From contig CAUJHV010000049.1 of assembly GCA_963205115.1 (NCBI GenBank), positions 186,001 through 250,000 of the forward strand: 64,000 nucleotides of DNA, read 5' to 3'. A program made the translations under genes and the position numbers. The DNA is from Pseudomonadota bacterium. Lineage in GTDB: Bacteria; Pseudomonadota; Gammaproteobacteria; Burkholderiales; Burkholderiaceae_C. Below are positions 1 to 9,949 of this stretch, in pieces (within the stretch, counting starts at the first letter, position 1; each line of letters opens with the position of its first letter). Under the pieces are notes generated by a model. That model searched no databases and was not told the origin of the DNA. It worked only from the letters and a program-made list of their open reading frames with translations.

Positions 1-164
1 CGCTGCTGCGCATCACGCAGCAGGAACTGGGCTACCTGGTCGGCCTGTCGCGCCAGCGGGTGAACGTCGCGCTGAGCGCGCTGCAGGCCGAGGGCTTGAT
101 CCGCATCGAGTACGGGGGCTTGCGCGTGCTGGACCTCGAGACCCTGCGCGCCTACGGGCACTGA
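1..164 (+). CDS. Crp/Fnr-family transcriptional regulator, C-terminal end (partial)
   Basis: Only the last 54 codons are in the window; the reading frame enters at base 3 and stops with TGA at 162-164. The residues QQELGYLVGLSRQRVN followed by a short wing (LIRIEYGGLRVLD) are the recognition helix and wing of the Crp-type winged helix-turn-helix that binds DNA. The N-terminal cyclic-nucleotide or FeS sensing domain lies outside the window, so the signal it senses cannot be read. The downstream gene is on the opposite strand and converges on it. Confidence 0.8.
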   Translation, partial: LLRITQQELGYLVGLSRQRVNVALSALQAEGLIRIEYGGLRVLDLETLRAYGH

Positions 165-203
165 CCCCGGCCGGCTGGCACGGGTCGACCCGGTCCGCCG
201 CCT

Positions 204-1079
204 TCAGCAGCGCGTGCGCAGGGGCTTGAAGAAGACCGTCACCTGCGCGTCGACCGCGTCTTCCAGCAGGCGGCGTTCGCGGGCGTCCAGGCGCGAGGCC
301 GCCTTGGCGTGGATGGCCTGGATCCCGTGCACCGAGCGGCCGGAGAAGAAGCGGGTGTAGACCAATGCATTGAGGTGTTCGCCCACGGCGCTCTGGTGTG
401 TGCCGTCGGCAAAGAGCTTCGCACCCAATGCCGGGTCTTGCGTGCGCACGGCGTGCCAGGCGCGCATCACCTGAACGGGTAGTGCACCCGGCACCTGGCG
501 GGCAGCCTCCTCGACGGCGACGGCCGCGCCGGGGAATTGCGGCCCGCCCGGATCGCCCTGGAAGCTCCAGACCTGCTGGAACAGCGGCGTGGCGCCGCCG
601 CGCCGGATGTACTCCACCAGCGGGCGCACCGCGGCGAGGAAGGCCGTGGGCGATTCGTAGCCCTCGTAGTAGCCTTGCAGGTTGACGGCATCGAAGCGTG
701 GATCGGCCGCCACCGCCAGTGTCTGCGGATTGCGCGCATGATCCGAAAAGTTGGCGCCGCCCTGGATGCGCACGTCGAACTTCAGCTGGATGCCGCGCTC
801 GGTGAGCATCGGCGCCAAGCGGGCCGGCATCGGGCCGGCGCTGGAGCCGGGAATGTCGGGCGCCGTACCGGTGAGCGAGTTTCCGATCCAAAGCACCTGC
901 AGCCGACTGCCCGGCGCGAGGCCGCCTGCTGGTCCGGCAACCGTGAGTGCGCAGGACTGGGCCTGCGCCAGCGGCGGCAGTGCCAGGATGATCGCGGCGC
1001 CGGCCGCGCACAGCAGGAGCCTGCGCCGGCCCCACGATGTGGAGCCCGTGGCGGCGCGCAAGAGAAGCGATGAGTCCAT
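204..1079 (-). CDS. Exported SGNH/GDSL-like hydrolase
   Basis: A 291-residue protein with an N-terminal signal peptide (two arginines, then a hydrophobic stretch ending LPPLAQA at about residue 40). The mature part starts with the SGNH block I variant WIGNSLT (nucleophile Ser about residue 68) and ends with DGTHQS, the catalytic Asp-x-x-His block V, near residue 225. These blocks suggest an exported esterase or lipase-like hydrolase; substrate unknown. The open frame runs upstream to 1139, but the Arg-rich extra residues are not export-like, so the ATG at 1079 was chosen. It is transcribed divergently from the acyltransferase/SGNH fusion gene, and a functional link with it is possible but not shown. 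Confidence 0.7.
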   Translation of the reverse strand: MDSSLLLRAATGSTSWGRRRLLLCAAGAAIILALPPLAQAQSCALTVAGPAGGLAPGSRLQVLWIGNSLTGTAPDIPGSSAGPMPARLAPMLTERGIQLKFDVRIQGGANFSDHARNPQTLAVAADPRFDAVNLQGYYEGYESPTAFLAAVRPLVEYIRRGGATPLFQQVWSFQGDPGGPQFPGAAVAVEEAARQVPGALPVQVMRAWHAVRTQDPALGAKLFADGTHQSAVGEHLNALVYTRFFSGRSVHGIQAIHAKAASRLDARERRLLEDAVDAQVTVFFKPLRTRC

Positions 1080-1223
1080 GACGCAAATTGTGCCGCTGCG
1101 CATCACGCGACGACGACGGCGATGGGCGTGTGCGCGCACCCCTGTCCCGGTGGCACCGGATGACCCTGCCGCGTGATCGGGTTCTAATCGCCCCTTAAAT
1201 CACAATAAAGCGGTCTTGGGAAC

Positions 1224-3128
1224 ATGTCGACGCGGCTCGGCCAGCTCGACGGCTTGCGCGGCATTGCCGCGCTGGTGGTCGTGGCCTATCACTACACGAC
1301 GCGCTTCGACGAGCGCTTCGCCCACACGCAGGTCCTGCCGTTCGAGCTGTCCTGGGGCAGCCTCGGCGTGGAGCTGTTTTTCGTGATCAGCGGCTTCGTC
1401 ATCTTCATGACGCTGGACCGCTCGCGCACGCCGGGCGATTTTGCGGTCTCGCGCTTCTCCCGCTTGTTCCCGACCTACTGGGCGGCCATGCTGATCACCT
1501 GGTGCGTGATCACACTGGCCGATGTGCCGGGCACCACGCGCACCGTGCGCGACCTGCTGTGGAACATCAGCATGCTGGGCGGCTCTCTGGGCGCACGCCC
1601 GATCGATGGCGCCTACTGGTCGCTGGAAATCGAACTGTTCTTCTACGCCTGGATGCTGCTCGTGGCGGCATTCGGCCTGCCCCAGCGCGGTCAGCTGTGG
1701 CTGCAGCTCTGGCTGGCAGGATCCGTGGCCAGCGGCCTGTCGGCACGCCTGGGCGGACCGAAGCTGCCCTACATCGTCCATCACGTCAGCCTGATGACCT
1801 GGATCGGCTGGTTTGCCTTGGGCATGCTGGCCTACCTGTGGAAACGCGACGGGCGGCCAGGCCGTGCATCCGTCATCACCCTGGTGCTGGCGCTGGCGGC
1901 CATCGGCGCGCAGATGGGGCCGGGCATGGCGCTGTTCGCGCTGGGCTGCTTTGCGGCCGTGGCGGCAGCCGGCCTGGGCCGCCTGCGTGGTGTCGATGCG
2001 CGCGTGCTGCTGTGGTTGGGCGCGCTGTCGTACCCGCTGTATCTCGTGCACCAGGAAGTCGGGATGGTGAGCATGGTCCTGCTGCAGCGTGCGGGCATGG
2101 CGCCCACGCTGTCCATCGCCGTGGCCTTCCTGGTGGCCCTGGGGCTGGCGACCGCGCTCCACCACGGTGTGGAGCTGCCGGTCATGCAGGCCTTGCGTGG
2201 GGCTTGGAAGCGACGGCGCCTGGCGCTGCCGGCCGGTGAGGCGCCGAACCAGGTTCGCGCGCCGGCGATGGGCCTGCGCTGGCCGCGTACCGCCTTGGCC
2301 ATGGTGCTTCTGCTGGCGACCTTCACGGGGGTGTCGCACCGTGCACTGAGCGCGGAACGCATCGCGCGTGCACGCGACGACGCCACGCTGGAGCCTGTGA
2401 ATGCCCTGGCGGCTCCACGCGCAGGCGCGGATTGCGGCGCGGACGAGCGGCCGCCGCTGGTGGTGATGGTGCTGGGGCAGTCCAATGCCGCCAGCCGCAC
2501 GCGGGCCGATACGCCTTCGGCGGCGGTTCGCATCGTGCAGGACGGGCGCTGCTGGCTGGCGGCCGACCCCTTGCCCGGCACGAGCGGCGGCTCGGCCAGC
2601 ATCTGGACAGCCCTGTCCGCCGAGCTGACGACCCGTCTGCCGCAACGCACGCCCGTTTTTGCGCCGCTGGCCGTGGGCGCCACGTCGATGCGCCAATGGA
2701 CCGAGCCGGGGCCCATGCGCGAGGCCTTCCTGCAGCACCTGCGTGCCATTCGGGCGGGCGGATTGCTGCCGCAAGTCGTGGCCTGGCAGCAGGGTGAGGC
2801 GGACATGCGCGAAGGCACCGAAGCCCGCCACTACCAGGCGGGTCTGGCAGTGTTGCGACGCGACCTCGACGCCGCCGGCATTCGCGCGCCCTTGCTGGTG
2901 GCGCGCTCCACCTATTGCCGTATGGCGGGCAGCGGCGCGATCGGCCGGGCCATCGACCGCCGCTTCGTGCGCGAGCCGATCGACCGCGTCTGGCCGGGAC
3001 CGGACACCGACCGGCTGGGAGACGATTACCGCTACGACCGCTGCCACTTCGATGCGCGCGGCCGGGAAGCCGCCGCGCGGGCCTGGGCCGATGTGATCGT
3101 GCCGCTGGCCGATCGGTTCCAGCCCTGA
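1224..3128 (+). CDS. Membrane acyltransferase (OafA/YrhL type) fused to an SGNH/sialate-esterase-like domain
   Basis: A 634-residue fusion. Residues 1 to about 345 are an acyltransferase-3 integral membrane domain: it opens with LDGLRGIAALVVVAYHY, holding the family's conserved His, followed by GVELFFVISGFVIF and about ten hydrophobic segments. A linker and one more membrane segment near residue 360 lead to an extracytoplasmic domain with GQSN (about 418-421) and DRCHFD (about 605-610), which match blocks I and V of SGNH/sialate O-acetylesterase folds. Known OafA-like fusions O-acetylate lipopolysaccharide or other surface glycans, with the SGNH domain as acyl acceptor or transfer domain. That role is inferred; the glycan is unknown. 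No glycosyltransferases are nearby. Confidence 0.8.
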   Translation: MSTRLGQLDGLRGIAALVVVAYHYTTRFDERFAHTQVLPFELSWGSLGVELFFVISGFVIFMTLDRSRTPGDFAVSRFSRLFPTYWAAMLITWCVITLADVPGTTRTVRDLLWNISMLGGSLGARPIDGAYWSLEIELFFYAWMLLVAAFGLPQRGQLWLQLWLAGSVASGLSARLGGPKLPYIVHHVSLMTWIGWFALGMLAYLWKRDGRPGRASVITLVLALAAIGAQMGPGMALFALGCFAAVAAAGLGRLRGVDARVLLWLGALSYPLYLVHQEVGMVSMVLLQRAGMAPTLSIAVAFLVALGLATALHHGVELPVMQALRGAWKRRRLALPAGEAPNQVRAPAMGLRWPRTALAMVLLLATFTGVSHRALSAERIARARDDATLEPVNALAAPRAGADCGADERPPLVVMVLGQSNAASRTRADTPSAAVRIVQDGRCWLAADPLPGTSGGSASIWTALSAELTTRLPQRTPVFAPLAVGATSMRQWTEPGPMREAFLQHLRAIRAGGLLPQVVAWQQGEADMREGTEARHYQAGLAVLRRDLDAAGIRAPLLVARSTYCRMAGSGAIGRAIDRRFVREPIDRVWPGPDTDRLGDDYRYDRCHFDARGREAAARAWADVIVPLADRFQP

Positions 3129-3165
3129 GTCCCTGCGCGCTGCGCGCAGCAGTTACGGTGAAACG

Positions 3166-4062
3166 TTAGCCGTTGCGCACGCCGGCGGCCACGTGACCGG
3201 CCGGCACATGCGCGGCGGCCGACTGCACGTGGCCGGTCTGGTCGTCGAAGAAGAAATCGGGCTCGAATTCCTTGAGGAATTCGCCCTTGGGCAGCCCGCC
3301 GAGGAACATGGCCTCGTCGACCTCGATCTGCCAGTCCATCAGCGTGCGGATGGCGCGCTCGTGGGCCGGGGCGCTGCGCGCCGTCACCAGGGCCGTGCGC
3401 AGGCGCATGAGTCCGGCCGGCCGGCTTTGCAGGCGCTGCAGGGCCTGCAGCAATGGCTTGAAGGGGCCGGCTGCCAACGGCGTCGCGGAATGGGCCTGTT
3501 CGTGGCTCTGGAAAGCCATCAGGCCGTCGCGCTGGTAGATGGCCTCGGCCTCGTCCGAGAACAGCACCGCGTCGCCGTCGAAGGCGATGCGCATTTCGTG
3601 GGGATGCGCGTCCGAGGCGCGCGCGCTGTGCGGAAACACGCGTGCGGCCGGCACGCCCGCGGCCAGGGCGCTACGGACATCGGCTTCGTTGGTGCTGAGG
3701 AACAGCTGCGCATCCAACGGCTTGAGATAGCGCCAGGGGCTCTGCCCACGTGTGAAGACGCCGCGTTCGATCGGGAGCCCGTAGTGCTGGCAGGAGCGGA
3801 AGACTCGCATGCCGGAGACCGGATCGTTGCGTGACAGGATCACCACCTGCACACGCAGCGTATCGGCGGTGTTGAATGCCAGCAGCTTGTGCACCAGCGA
3901 GAACGCCACGCCCGGGCGCGCGGGGCGGTCCAGTCGCTGCAGTTGCAGCTGCATGTAGGCCCGATCGTCCGACGCCTCGAACACCTGGTTCTCTTCCTCG
4001 AAGTCGAAGAGGGCGCGCGACGAAAGCGCGACGACCAGCTGATCCTGAAGGCTCGTGGGCAT
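3166..4062 (-). CDS. Cytosolic 5'-nucleotidase, type I family
   Basis: A 298-residue soluble protein resembling the cytosolic 5'-nucleotidase I family (PF06189), which dephosphorylates nucleoside monophosphates such as AMP. Visible family-type stretches are VVILSRNDPVSGMRV, LFLSTNEADV, IAFDGDAVLFSDEAE (HAD-like aspartate motif near residue 163) and the C-terminal FLGGLPKGEFL with FEPDFFFDDQ. There is no signal peptide or membrane segment. The start at 4062 (MPTSLQDQLVVALSS) was chosen because upstream codons would run into the divergent diguanylate cyclase gene and lack family-like sequence. It converges with the acyltransferase fusion gene, with only 37 bp between the two stops. Confidence 0.8.
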   Translation of the reverse strand: MPTSLQDQLVVALSSRALFDFEEENQVFEASDDRAYMQLQLQRLDRPARPGVAFSLVHKLLAFNTADTLRVQVVILSRNDPVSGMRVFRSCQHYGLPIERGVFTRGQSPWRYLKPLDAQLFLSTNEADVRSALAAGVPAARVFPHSARASDAHPHEMRIAFDGDAVLFSDEAEAIYQRDGLMAFQSHEQAHSATPLAAGPFKPLLQALQRLQSRPAGLMRLRTALVTARSAPAHERAIRTLMDWQIEVDEAMFLGGLPKGEFLKEFEPDFFFDDQTGHVQSAAAHVPAGHVAAGVRNG

Positions 4063-4279
4063 GTAGCCATGATACGCAGCACGGGGGCGTGGCCCCGGGC
4101 GCCCGCTCAAGCGCGGCGCGCCACAGCCGATGTCCCTGTGTGGGACCGGGTCATTTGCCGTGTCCGCTCGACCGCCGCTCACTTCGGGCGTGATCCGTAC
4201 CCCAACGCCTTCTGTGACACATCCCGCCTTTCGCCCGTTCGTGTTCGTGCTGCGTCTGGCCGCGCGCGCGGCAGGTCCG

Positions 4280-6010
4280 ATGCGCGGGCTGCTGACCATG
4301 CTTGTGCTGGGCATGGCGTCGCTGGCGTCTGCGTCGACGACTCTCGAACTTCGCGATGCCCGCTCGGAGATCGACGCCTGGCCGTTCGTGCGCGTGCTCG
4401 AAGACCCGGCCGCCCGGCTGTCGGCGAACGACATCATGCGGCGTCTGGCCGAATTTGCGATTCCCTCGGTTCCTCACGCCAATCTGGGCTTGCGACATGG
4501 CGCAGTCTGGTTGCAGGTGCCGCTGAACGTGCCGGTTACGGAGTCTGGCCGCTGGCTGCTGGAAATCGACTACCCCTCGCTGGATCGGGTGGATGTCCAT
4601 GTCGTCAGCGACGGACGCATCGTTCGCGAGGTCAGGCTGGGGGACCATCTGCCGTTTGCGCAGCGGCCGGTCAAGGTCCGCCCGCACGTCGTGTCGCTGG
4701 TGCTGGAGCCGGGCATGGAGCACGAACTGTTGCTGCGCGTGCAGACCACCAGCAGCATGATCGTGCCGCTGCGCCTGATCAAGCAGGAGGCGCTGTCGCT
4801 ATCAGAGGCGCGATTCCAATGGGTCCAGGGCATCGCCATGGGCCTGTGCCTGTGCCTGCTGGCCTACAGCTTCGCGCACGGTGTGCAGACGCGCGATCCG
4901 AGCTTCCTCTACTACGGCTTGTCGATCGCGGGCATCACACTGTTCTTTCTGTCGTACCACGGGCTCGGGCCGCAGCACCTGTGGGGTGGCAGCGAATGGC
5001 TGACGCGCAACCTGTCGCCGCTGTCGGTGATGCCCGCCGTGGCCGGCGGACTGCTGTTTCTGGACGAGGTGTTGGATGTACCGGCGTTCCATGCGCGCCT
5101 GTCGCGCGCATGGCGGGCCACGGCTGCACTGGCCATGGTGAGCGGACTGGCGTTTGCGCTGGATCTGTTCAGCTACGAGACCATGCATGTGGTGTCGACC
5201 GTGCTGGGCCCGCTGCCCGTCGTGCTGGGCCTGCCAGTGGCCTACATGCGTGCCCGCCAGGGCGATCGGGCGGCCATTCTGATCCTGCTGGGCTGGGGCG
5301 TGTACGGCGCAGGGATCTTCACGATGGCCGCCTTCTTGCGCGGCTACGTGCCCGTCAATCCATGGGCCGAGCACGCGTTCCAGGCCGGTGCCTTGGTGGA
5401 AATGGCGATGTGGCTGTTGGTGCTGGGTCTGCGGGCCAGCGACATGCGGCGCCGCGCCGAGCGTGCGGATCGAGAGCGCGAGTCCTTGATGAATCTGGCG
5501 CACACGGATGCGCTGACGGGCCTGCCCAACCGCCGCGGCCTTTTGCGTGAGCTGGAATTTGCCTTGCGCCGCTGCACGGCCGACAAGCCGCTGGCGCTCT
5601 TCGTGCTCGATCTCGACGGTTTCAAGGCCGTCAACGACCGCATGGGTCACGGGGTGGGCGACGAACTCCTGGCGGCCGTCGCGCGTCGCCTCAGCGCACA
5701 TGTGCGTGCGGGCGACGTGGTGGCCCGCCTGGGCGGCGATGAATTTGTCGTGCTGGCCCACGACTTGTCGACGCCCGCCGCCGCCGCGATGCTGGGCGAC
5801 AAGCTGCTCCAGGCCTTCGCCGAGCCATTCACCGTGCAGTCGCGCAGCTGTCGCGTCGGGGGCACCATCGGCTACGCACTGGCGCCGCAGGATGCCGCCG
5901 ACGCCCTGCAACTGCTGGCACTGGCCGATGCGGCGATGTATGGCGGCAAGCAGGCCGGCAAGCAGCGCCTGCGCCGCATCGCGGCCGAGAACCAAGGCGT
6001 GCCGGCCTGA
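4280..6010 (+). CDS. Membrane diguanylate cyclase with 7TM-DISM sensor
   Basis: A 576-residue protein of three parts: a signal peptide (ends near LASAS) and a periplasmic 7TMR-DISMED2 ligand-binding domain to about residue 170; a seven-helix DISM membrane domain to about 390; and a GGDEF domain from about 410. The GGDEF motif is intact (LGGDEFVVL, about 485-489) and an inhibitory I-site RAGD lies exactly five residues before it, so active, product-inhibited cyclic di-GMP synthesis is expected. DISMED2 domains are thought to bind carbohydrates; the ligand here is unknown. Start set at the ATG that opens the signal peptide; the frame is open back to 4130. Confidence 0.85.
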   Translation: MRGLLTMLVLGMASLASASTTLELRDARSEIDAWPFVRVLEDPAARLSANDIMRRLAEFAIPSVPHANLGLRHGAVWLQVPLNVPVTESGRWLLEIDYPSLDRVDVHVVSDGRIVREVRLGDHLPFAQRPVKVRPHVVSLVLEPGMEHELLLRVQTTSSMIVPLRLIKQEALSLSEARFQWVQGIAMGLCLCLLAYSFAHGVQTRDPSFLYYGLSIAGITLFFLSYHGLGPQHLWGGSEWLTRNLSPLSVMPAVAGGLLFLDEVLDVPAFHARLSRAWRATAALAMVSGLAFALDLFSYETMHVVSTVLGPLPVVLGLPVAYMRARQGDRAAILILLGWGVYGAGIFTMAAFLRGYVPVNPWAEHAFQAGALVEMAMWLLVLGLRASDMRRRAERADRERESLMNLAHTDALTGLPNRRGLLRELEFALRRCTADKPLALFVLDLDGFKAVNDRMGHGVGDELLAAVARRLSAHVRAGDVVARLGGDEFVVLAHDLSTPAAAAMLGDKLLQAFAEPFTVQSRSCRVGGTIGYALAPQDAADALQLLALADAAMYGGKQAGKQRLRRIAAENQGVPA

Positions 6011-6100
6011 AGCACCCCGGCACCGTGCGGTGCCAGGCGCGACGCTCGCGGTGCAGTTGCGCGCGGTTGTGGTGCGTGGGCAGCGGTGTCGGCTGCGCCG

Positions 6101-7102
6101 CTACTGGACAAAACCCAGTGGGTTGCGGCGCGGCCCCGTCGGCGGCAGGTCGTTCGGCTCGATCTGCGCGCGGCCATCCAGCCGGGCATTGCCGAAGGCG
6201 GTCATCCATGCGCGCCGCATCTCGCGTGGCGCGACTTCTGCCAGGCGTTCGAGAACGGCGTCCGACGGTTCCTCGGCAAAGCGCGAGCCCCAGTCGTGTG
6301 CGCGCCGCAGGCGGTCGTACAGGCGCCGGGCGATCTGGCGGGCCGCATCGCGGTCAGGCGCGCGCACCTCGTAGACATTGACCCGGTTCAGGATGGGTTC
6401 GGGAATGTTGCGTTCGTCATTGGCGGTGGCCAGCCAGATCACCTGGCTCGCATCGATGGGCACCTCGGCAAACTCGTCGGTGAAGGCGTGTGCCGTGTCG
6501 TGCTCCAGAAGACCGTACAAGGCACCCAGCGGGTCGTAGGCCTGCTCGGCACGCGCCTTGTCGATCTCGTCGATGACCATCACCGGGTTGGCGTAGGCGC
6601 CATCGACCAGGGTCTCGAAGATCTTGCCCGGGCGTGCACCCTTCCATTGGCTGCTGGCGCCGCTGAGGACCCAGCCCGCGGTCAGGCTGCACATGCTGAC
6701 GAAGCCCATGCCGGTGCCCAGCAATTGCGCCACTTCACGGGCGAAGTGCGTCTTGCCCACACCGGGTGGTCCCAGCAGCAGCATGGGCGTGATCTCCAGG
6801 CCGTCCTGGCTGTCCTGGCACAGGGCAAGCTGGCGTCTCAGGTCGTCCAGCACCTCGTGGAAGTTGGGCAGTTCTTCGTAGAGGTGGTCCATCGCCGGTA
6901 TCCCGGCAGGCTTGACCTGGAATCGCTCCGGCCCCTTTTCGAGCATGCGTTCGTAGGTGCTGCGCAGGTGCTCATGCTCCTTGGGCGGCAGCTTGGCCAG
7001 GCGGCGTTCGACATCCGCCTGTCGATAGACCGCCCGCATCTGGGCGATCGGGATGGCCGTTGTCGGCTGGGGGACGGTGACAAGTTCGCCGCGTGCTTGC
7101 AT
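6101..7102 (-). CDS. Lon-like AAA+ ATPase without protease domain
   Basis: A 333-residue soluble ATPase. Walker A is GPPGVGKT (111-118), Walker B is VMVIDEID (about 174-181), and sensor 1 is WLATAND. The core, including ARPGKIFETLVDGAYANPV and IPEPILNRVNVYEV, follows the AAA module of Lon protease closely. The protein ends soon after the small ATPase lid, with no Ser-Lys protease domain and no long Lon N-domain; the first 70 residues are helical and charged. It could unfold or remodel proteins for a partner. It lies 165 bp downstream of gspF on the same strand, so co-transcription with the secretion genes is possible. Start at MQARGELV; an earlier codon at 7135 is open but less likely. Confidence 0.75.
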   Translation of the reverse strand: MQARGELVTVPQPTTAIPIAQMRAVYRQADVERRLAKLPPKEHEHLRSTYERMLEKGPERFQVKPAGIPAMDHLYEELPNFHEVLDDLRRQLALCQDSQDGLEITPMLLLGPPGVGKTHFAREVAQLLGTGMGFVSMCSLTAGWVLSGASSQWKGARPGKIFETLVDGAYANPVMVIDEIDKARAEQAYDPLGALYGLLEHDTAHAFTDEFAEVPIDASQVIWLATANDERNIPEPILNRVNVYEVRAPDRDAARQIARRLYDRLRRAHDWGSRFAEEPSDAVLERLAEVAPREMRRAWMTAFGNARLDGRAQIEPNDLPPTGPRRNPLGFVQ

Positions 7103-7267
7103 GGTGCGTGCTCCGGGAGTTCCGAAGCCATTCAAGCAAATGGCGGGCCCGCATCAGATCAGGAAAAACCTGGAACCGACCCCCTTCACAGGTGGCGATC
7201 CGCAGCAGCATGGAGTGGCGAGTGCTGACGCAGTTCCGCTCGCAGCGGGCGCAGCCGGCAGCGTCGC

Positions 7268-8482
7268 CTACTTGACCCAGGTGTTGAGCTGGATGATGGG
7301 CAGCAGCACCGACAGCACGATCAGCATCACGACGCCTCCCATCGCCACGATCAGCAGCGGCTCGAGGATCGTGGCCAGCGCCACGGAGCGCCGTTGCACT
7401 TCGGTAGAGAGCTGGCGCGCCGCGCGGCCCAGCATGACCGGCAACTGGCCGGTCTGCTCGCCCAGGCGCGCAAACATCGCCAGCAGGCCGGGGAAACGTT
7501 TCTTGGCCGCCAGCGCCGACGCCAGTGGCGCGCCTTCGCGCACCTGGATGAGCGCATCCAGTGCGTCCTCGCGCATCGCGCGGTTGCCCAGTGTCTCGGC
7601 GGCGGCCTGCAGGGCCTTCAGGATGGGTACGCCAGCCGCCGCCAGCATGGCCAGCGTGCCGGAGAAGCGGGCCGCGTTGTAGCCGCGTGCAAGGCGTCCG
7701 ATCAAGGGCAGACGCAGCCAGGCCGCGTCGAAACGGCGCCGGAAGGCTTCCCGGCGGCGGGCCAGTATCAGCCCCATCACGGCAGCAGCGATCACCAGCG
7801 CGGCCAACCAGCCCCAGTGGCGCACGAAGGCGCTGATCTGCAGCATCACGACCGTCAGCACCGGCAGCGCGCGCTTGGAACTGGTGAACACGCCGGCCAC
7901 CTGCGGCACCACGTAGGTCACCATGAAGACCACGATCACGATCGCGATGACCGAGACGATGGCGGGATACAGCGCCGCGCCAATGAGCTTGGCGCGCAAG
8001 GCTTGGCGCTCTTCCAGGTCGTCGGCCAGGCTTTCCAGGACCTGCCCGAGCGCGCCGCTTTGCTCGCCCGCGGACACCACGGCGCAGTACACCTCGTCGA
8101 ACTCACGCGGCGCCGTGCTCAGCGCGCGGGCAAAGGTGCTGCCTGCGTTCACCTCGCTCTTCAGGTGCGAGATCAGCTGGCGCTGGCGCATGTCTTCCGA
8201 CTCTTCGGCCAGTGCCGAGAGCGCGCGCTCCAGCGGCAGGCCCGAGGCCACCAGGCCGGCGAGCTGTCGCGTCCAGACGGTCAATCCGGTGGATTTGAAG
8301 GCGCGGCCGCCGAACTGCAGCCCGGTGCGGGCCGGCAAGGGCTGCATGCCGGCGATGAGTTCCACCGGCAGGAGCCCGCGCGCGCGCAATTGCGCCCGAG
8401 CCGCCTTGGCGTTGTCGGCCTCGATCAGCCCGGTGACGGACTGCCCCGCGGCGTCGAGCGCGTCGTACTTGAAGGCGGGCAT
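7268..8482 (-). CDS. gspF: Type II secretion inner membrane protein GspF
   Basis: A 404-residue polytopic inner membrane platform protein of the type II secretion system. It starts with the typical MPAFKYDALDAAGQSVTGLIEA and carries two repeated T2SSF cytoplasmic domains (about 70-195 and 275-395), each followed by membrane helices, three in all. GspF contacts the ATPase GspE and GspL and helps assemble the pseudopilus. It begins 9 bp after gspE and is the last gsp gene of the minus-strand run. Length and layout are normal for the family. Confidence 0.96.
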   Translation of the reverse strand: MPAFKYDALDAAGQSVTGLIEADNAKAARAQLRARGLLPVELIAGMQPLPARTGLQFGGRAFKSTGLTVWTRQLAGLVASGLPLERALSALAEESEDMRQRQLISHLKSEVNAGSTFARALSTAPREFDEVYCAVVSAGEQSGALGQVLESLADDLEERQALRAKLIGAALYPAIVSVIAIVIVVFMVTYVVPQVAGVFTSSKRALPVLTVVMLQISAFVRHWGWLAALVIAAAVMGLILARRREAFRRRFDAAWLRLPLIGRLARGYNAARFSGTLAMLAAAGVPILKALQAAAETLGNRAMREDALDALIQVREGAPLASALAAKKRFPGLLAMFARLGEQTGQLPVMLGRAARQLSTEVQRRSVALATILEPLLIVAMGGVVMLIVLSVLLPIIQLNTWVK

Positions 8483-8491
8483 GGCGCGGCG

Positions 8492-9913
<1,422 letters not shown>

Positions 9914-9949
9914 GGCGTCGGCGTGCGTCCGTTCGCGGCTGCGGGTCGT

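Noticed and set aside
1200..3047. Long open frame antisense to the acyltransferase fusion gene
   Set aside because: It is a mirror of high-GC codon bias: Arg/Ala/Gln/His-rich, no family motif and no ribosome site. The plus-strand frame has clear domains.
3129..3165. Hairpin CTGCGCG-CTG-CGCGCAG between two convergent genes as a terminator
   Set aside because: There is no T tract on either strand; a factor-independent terminator is not supported.
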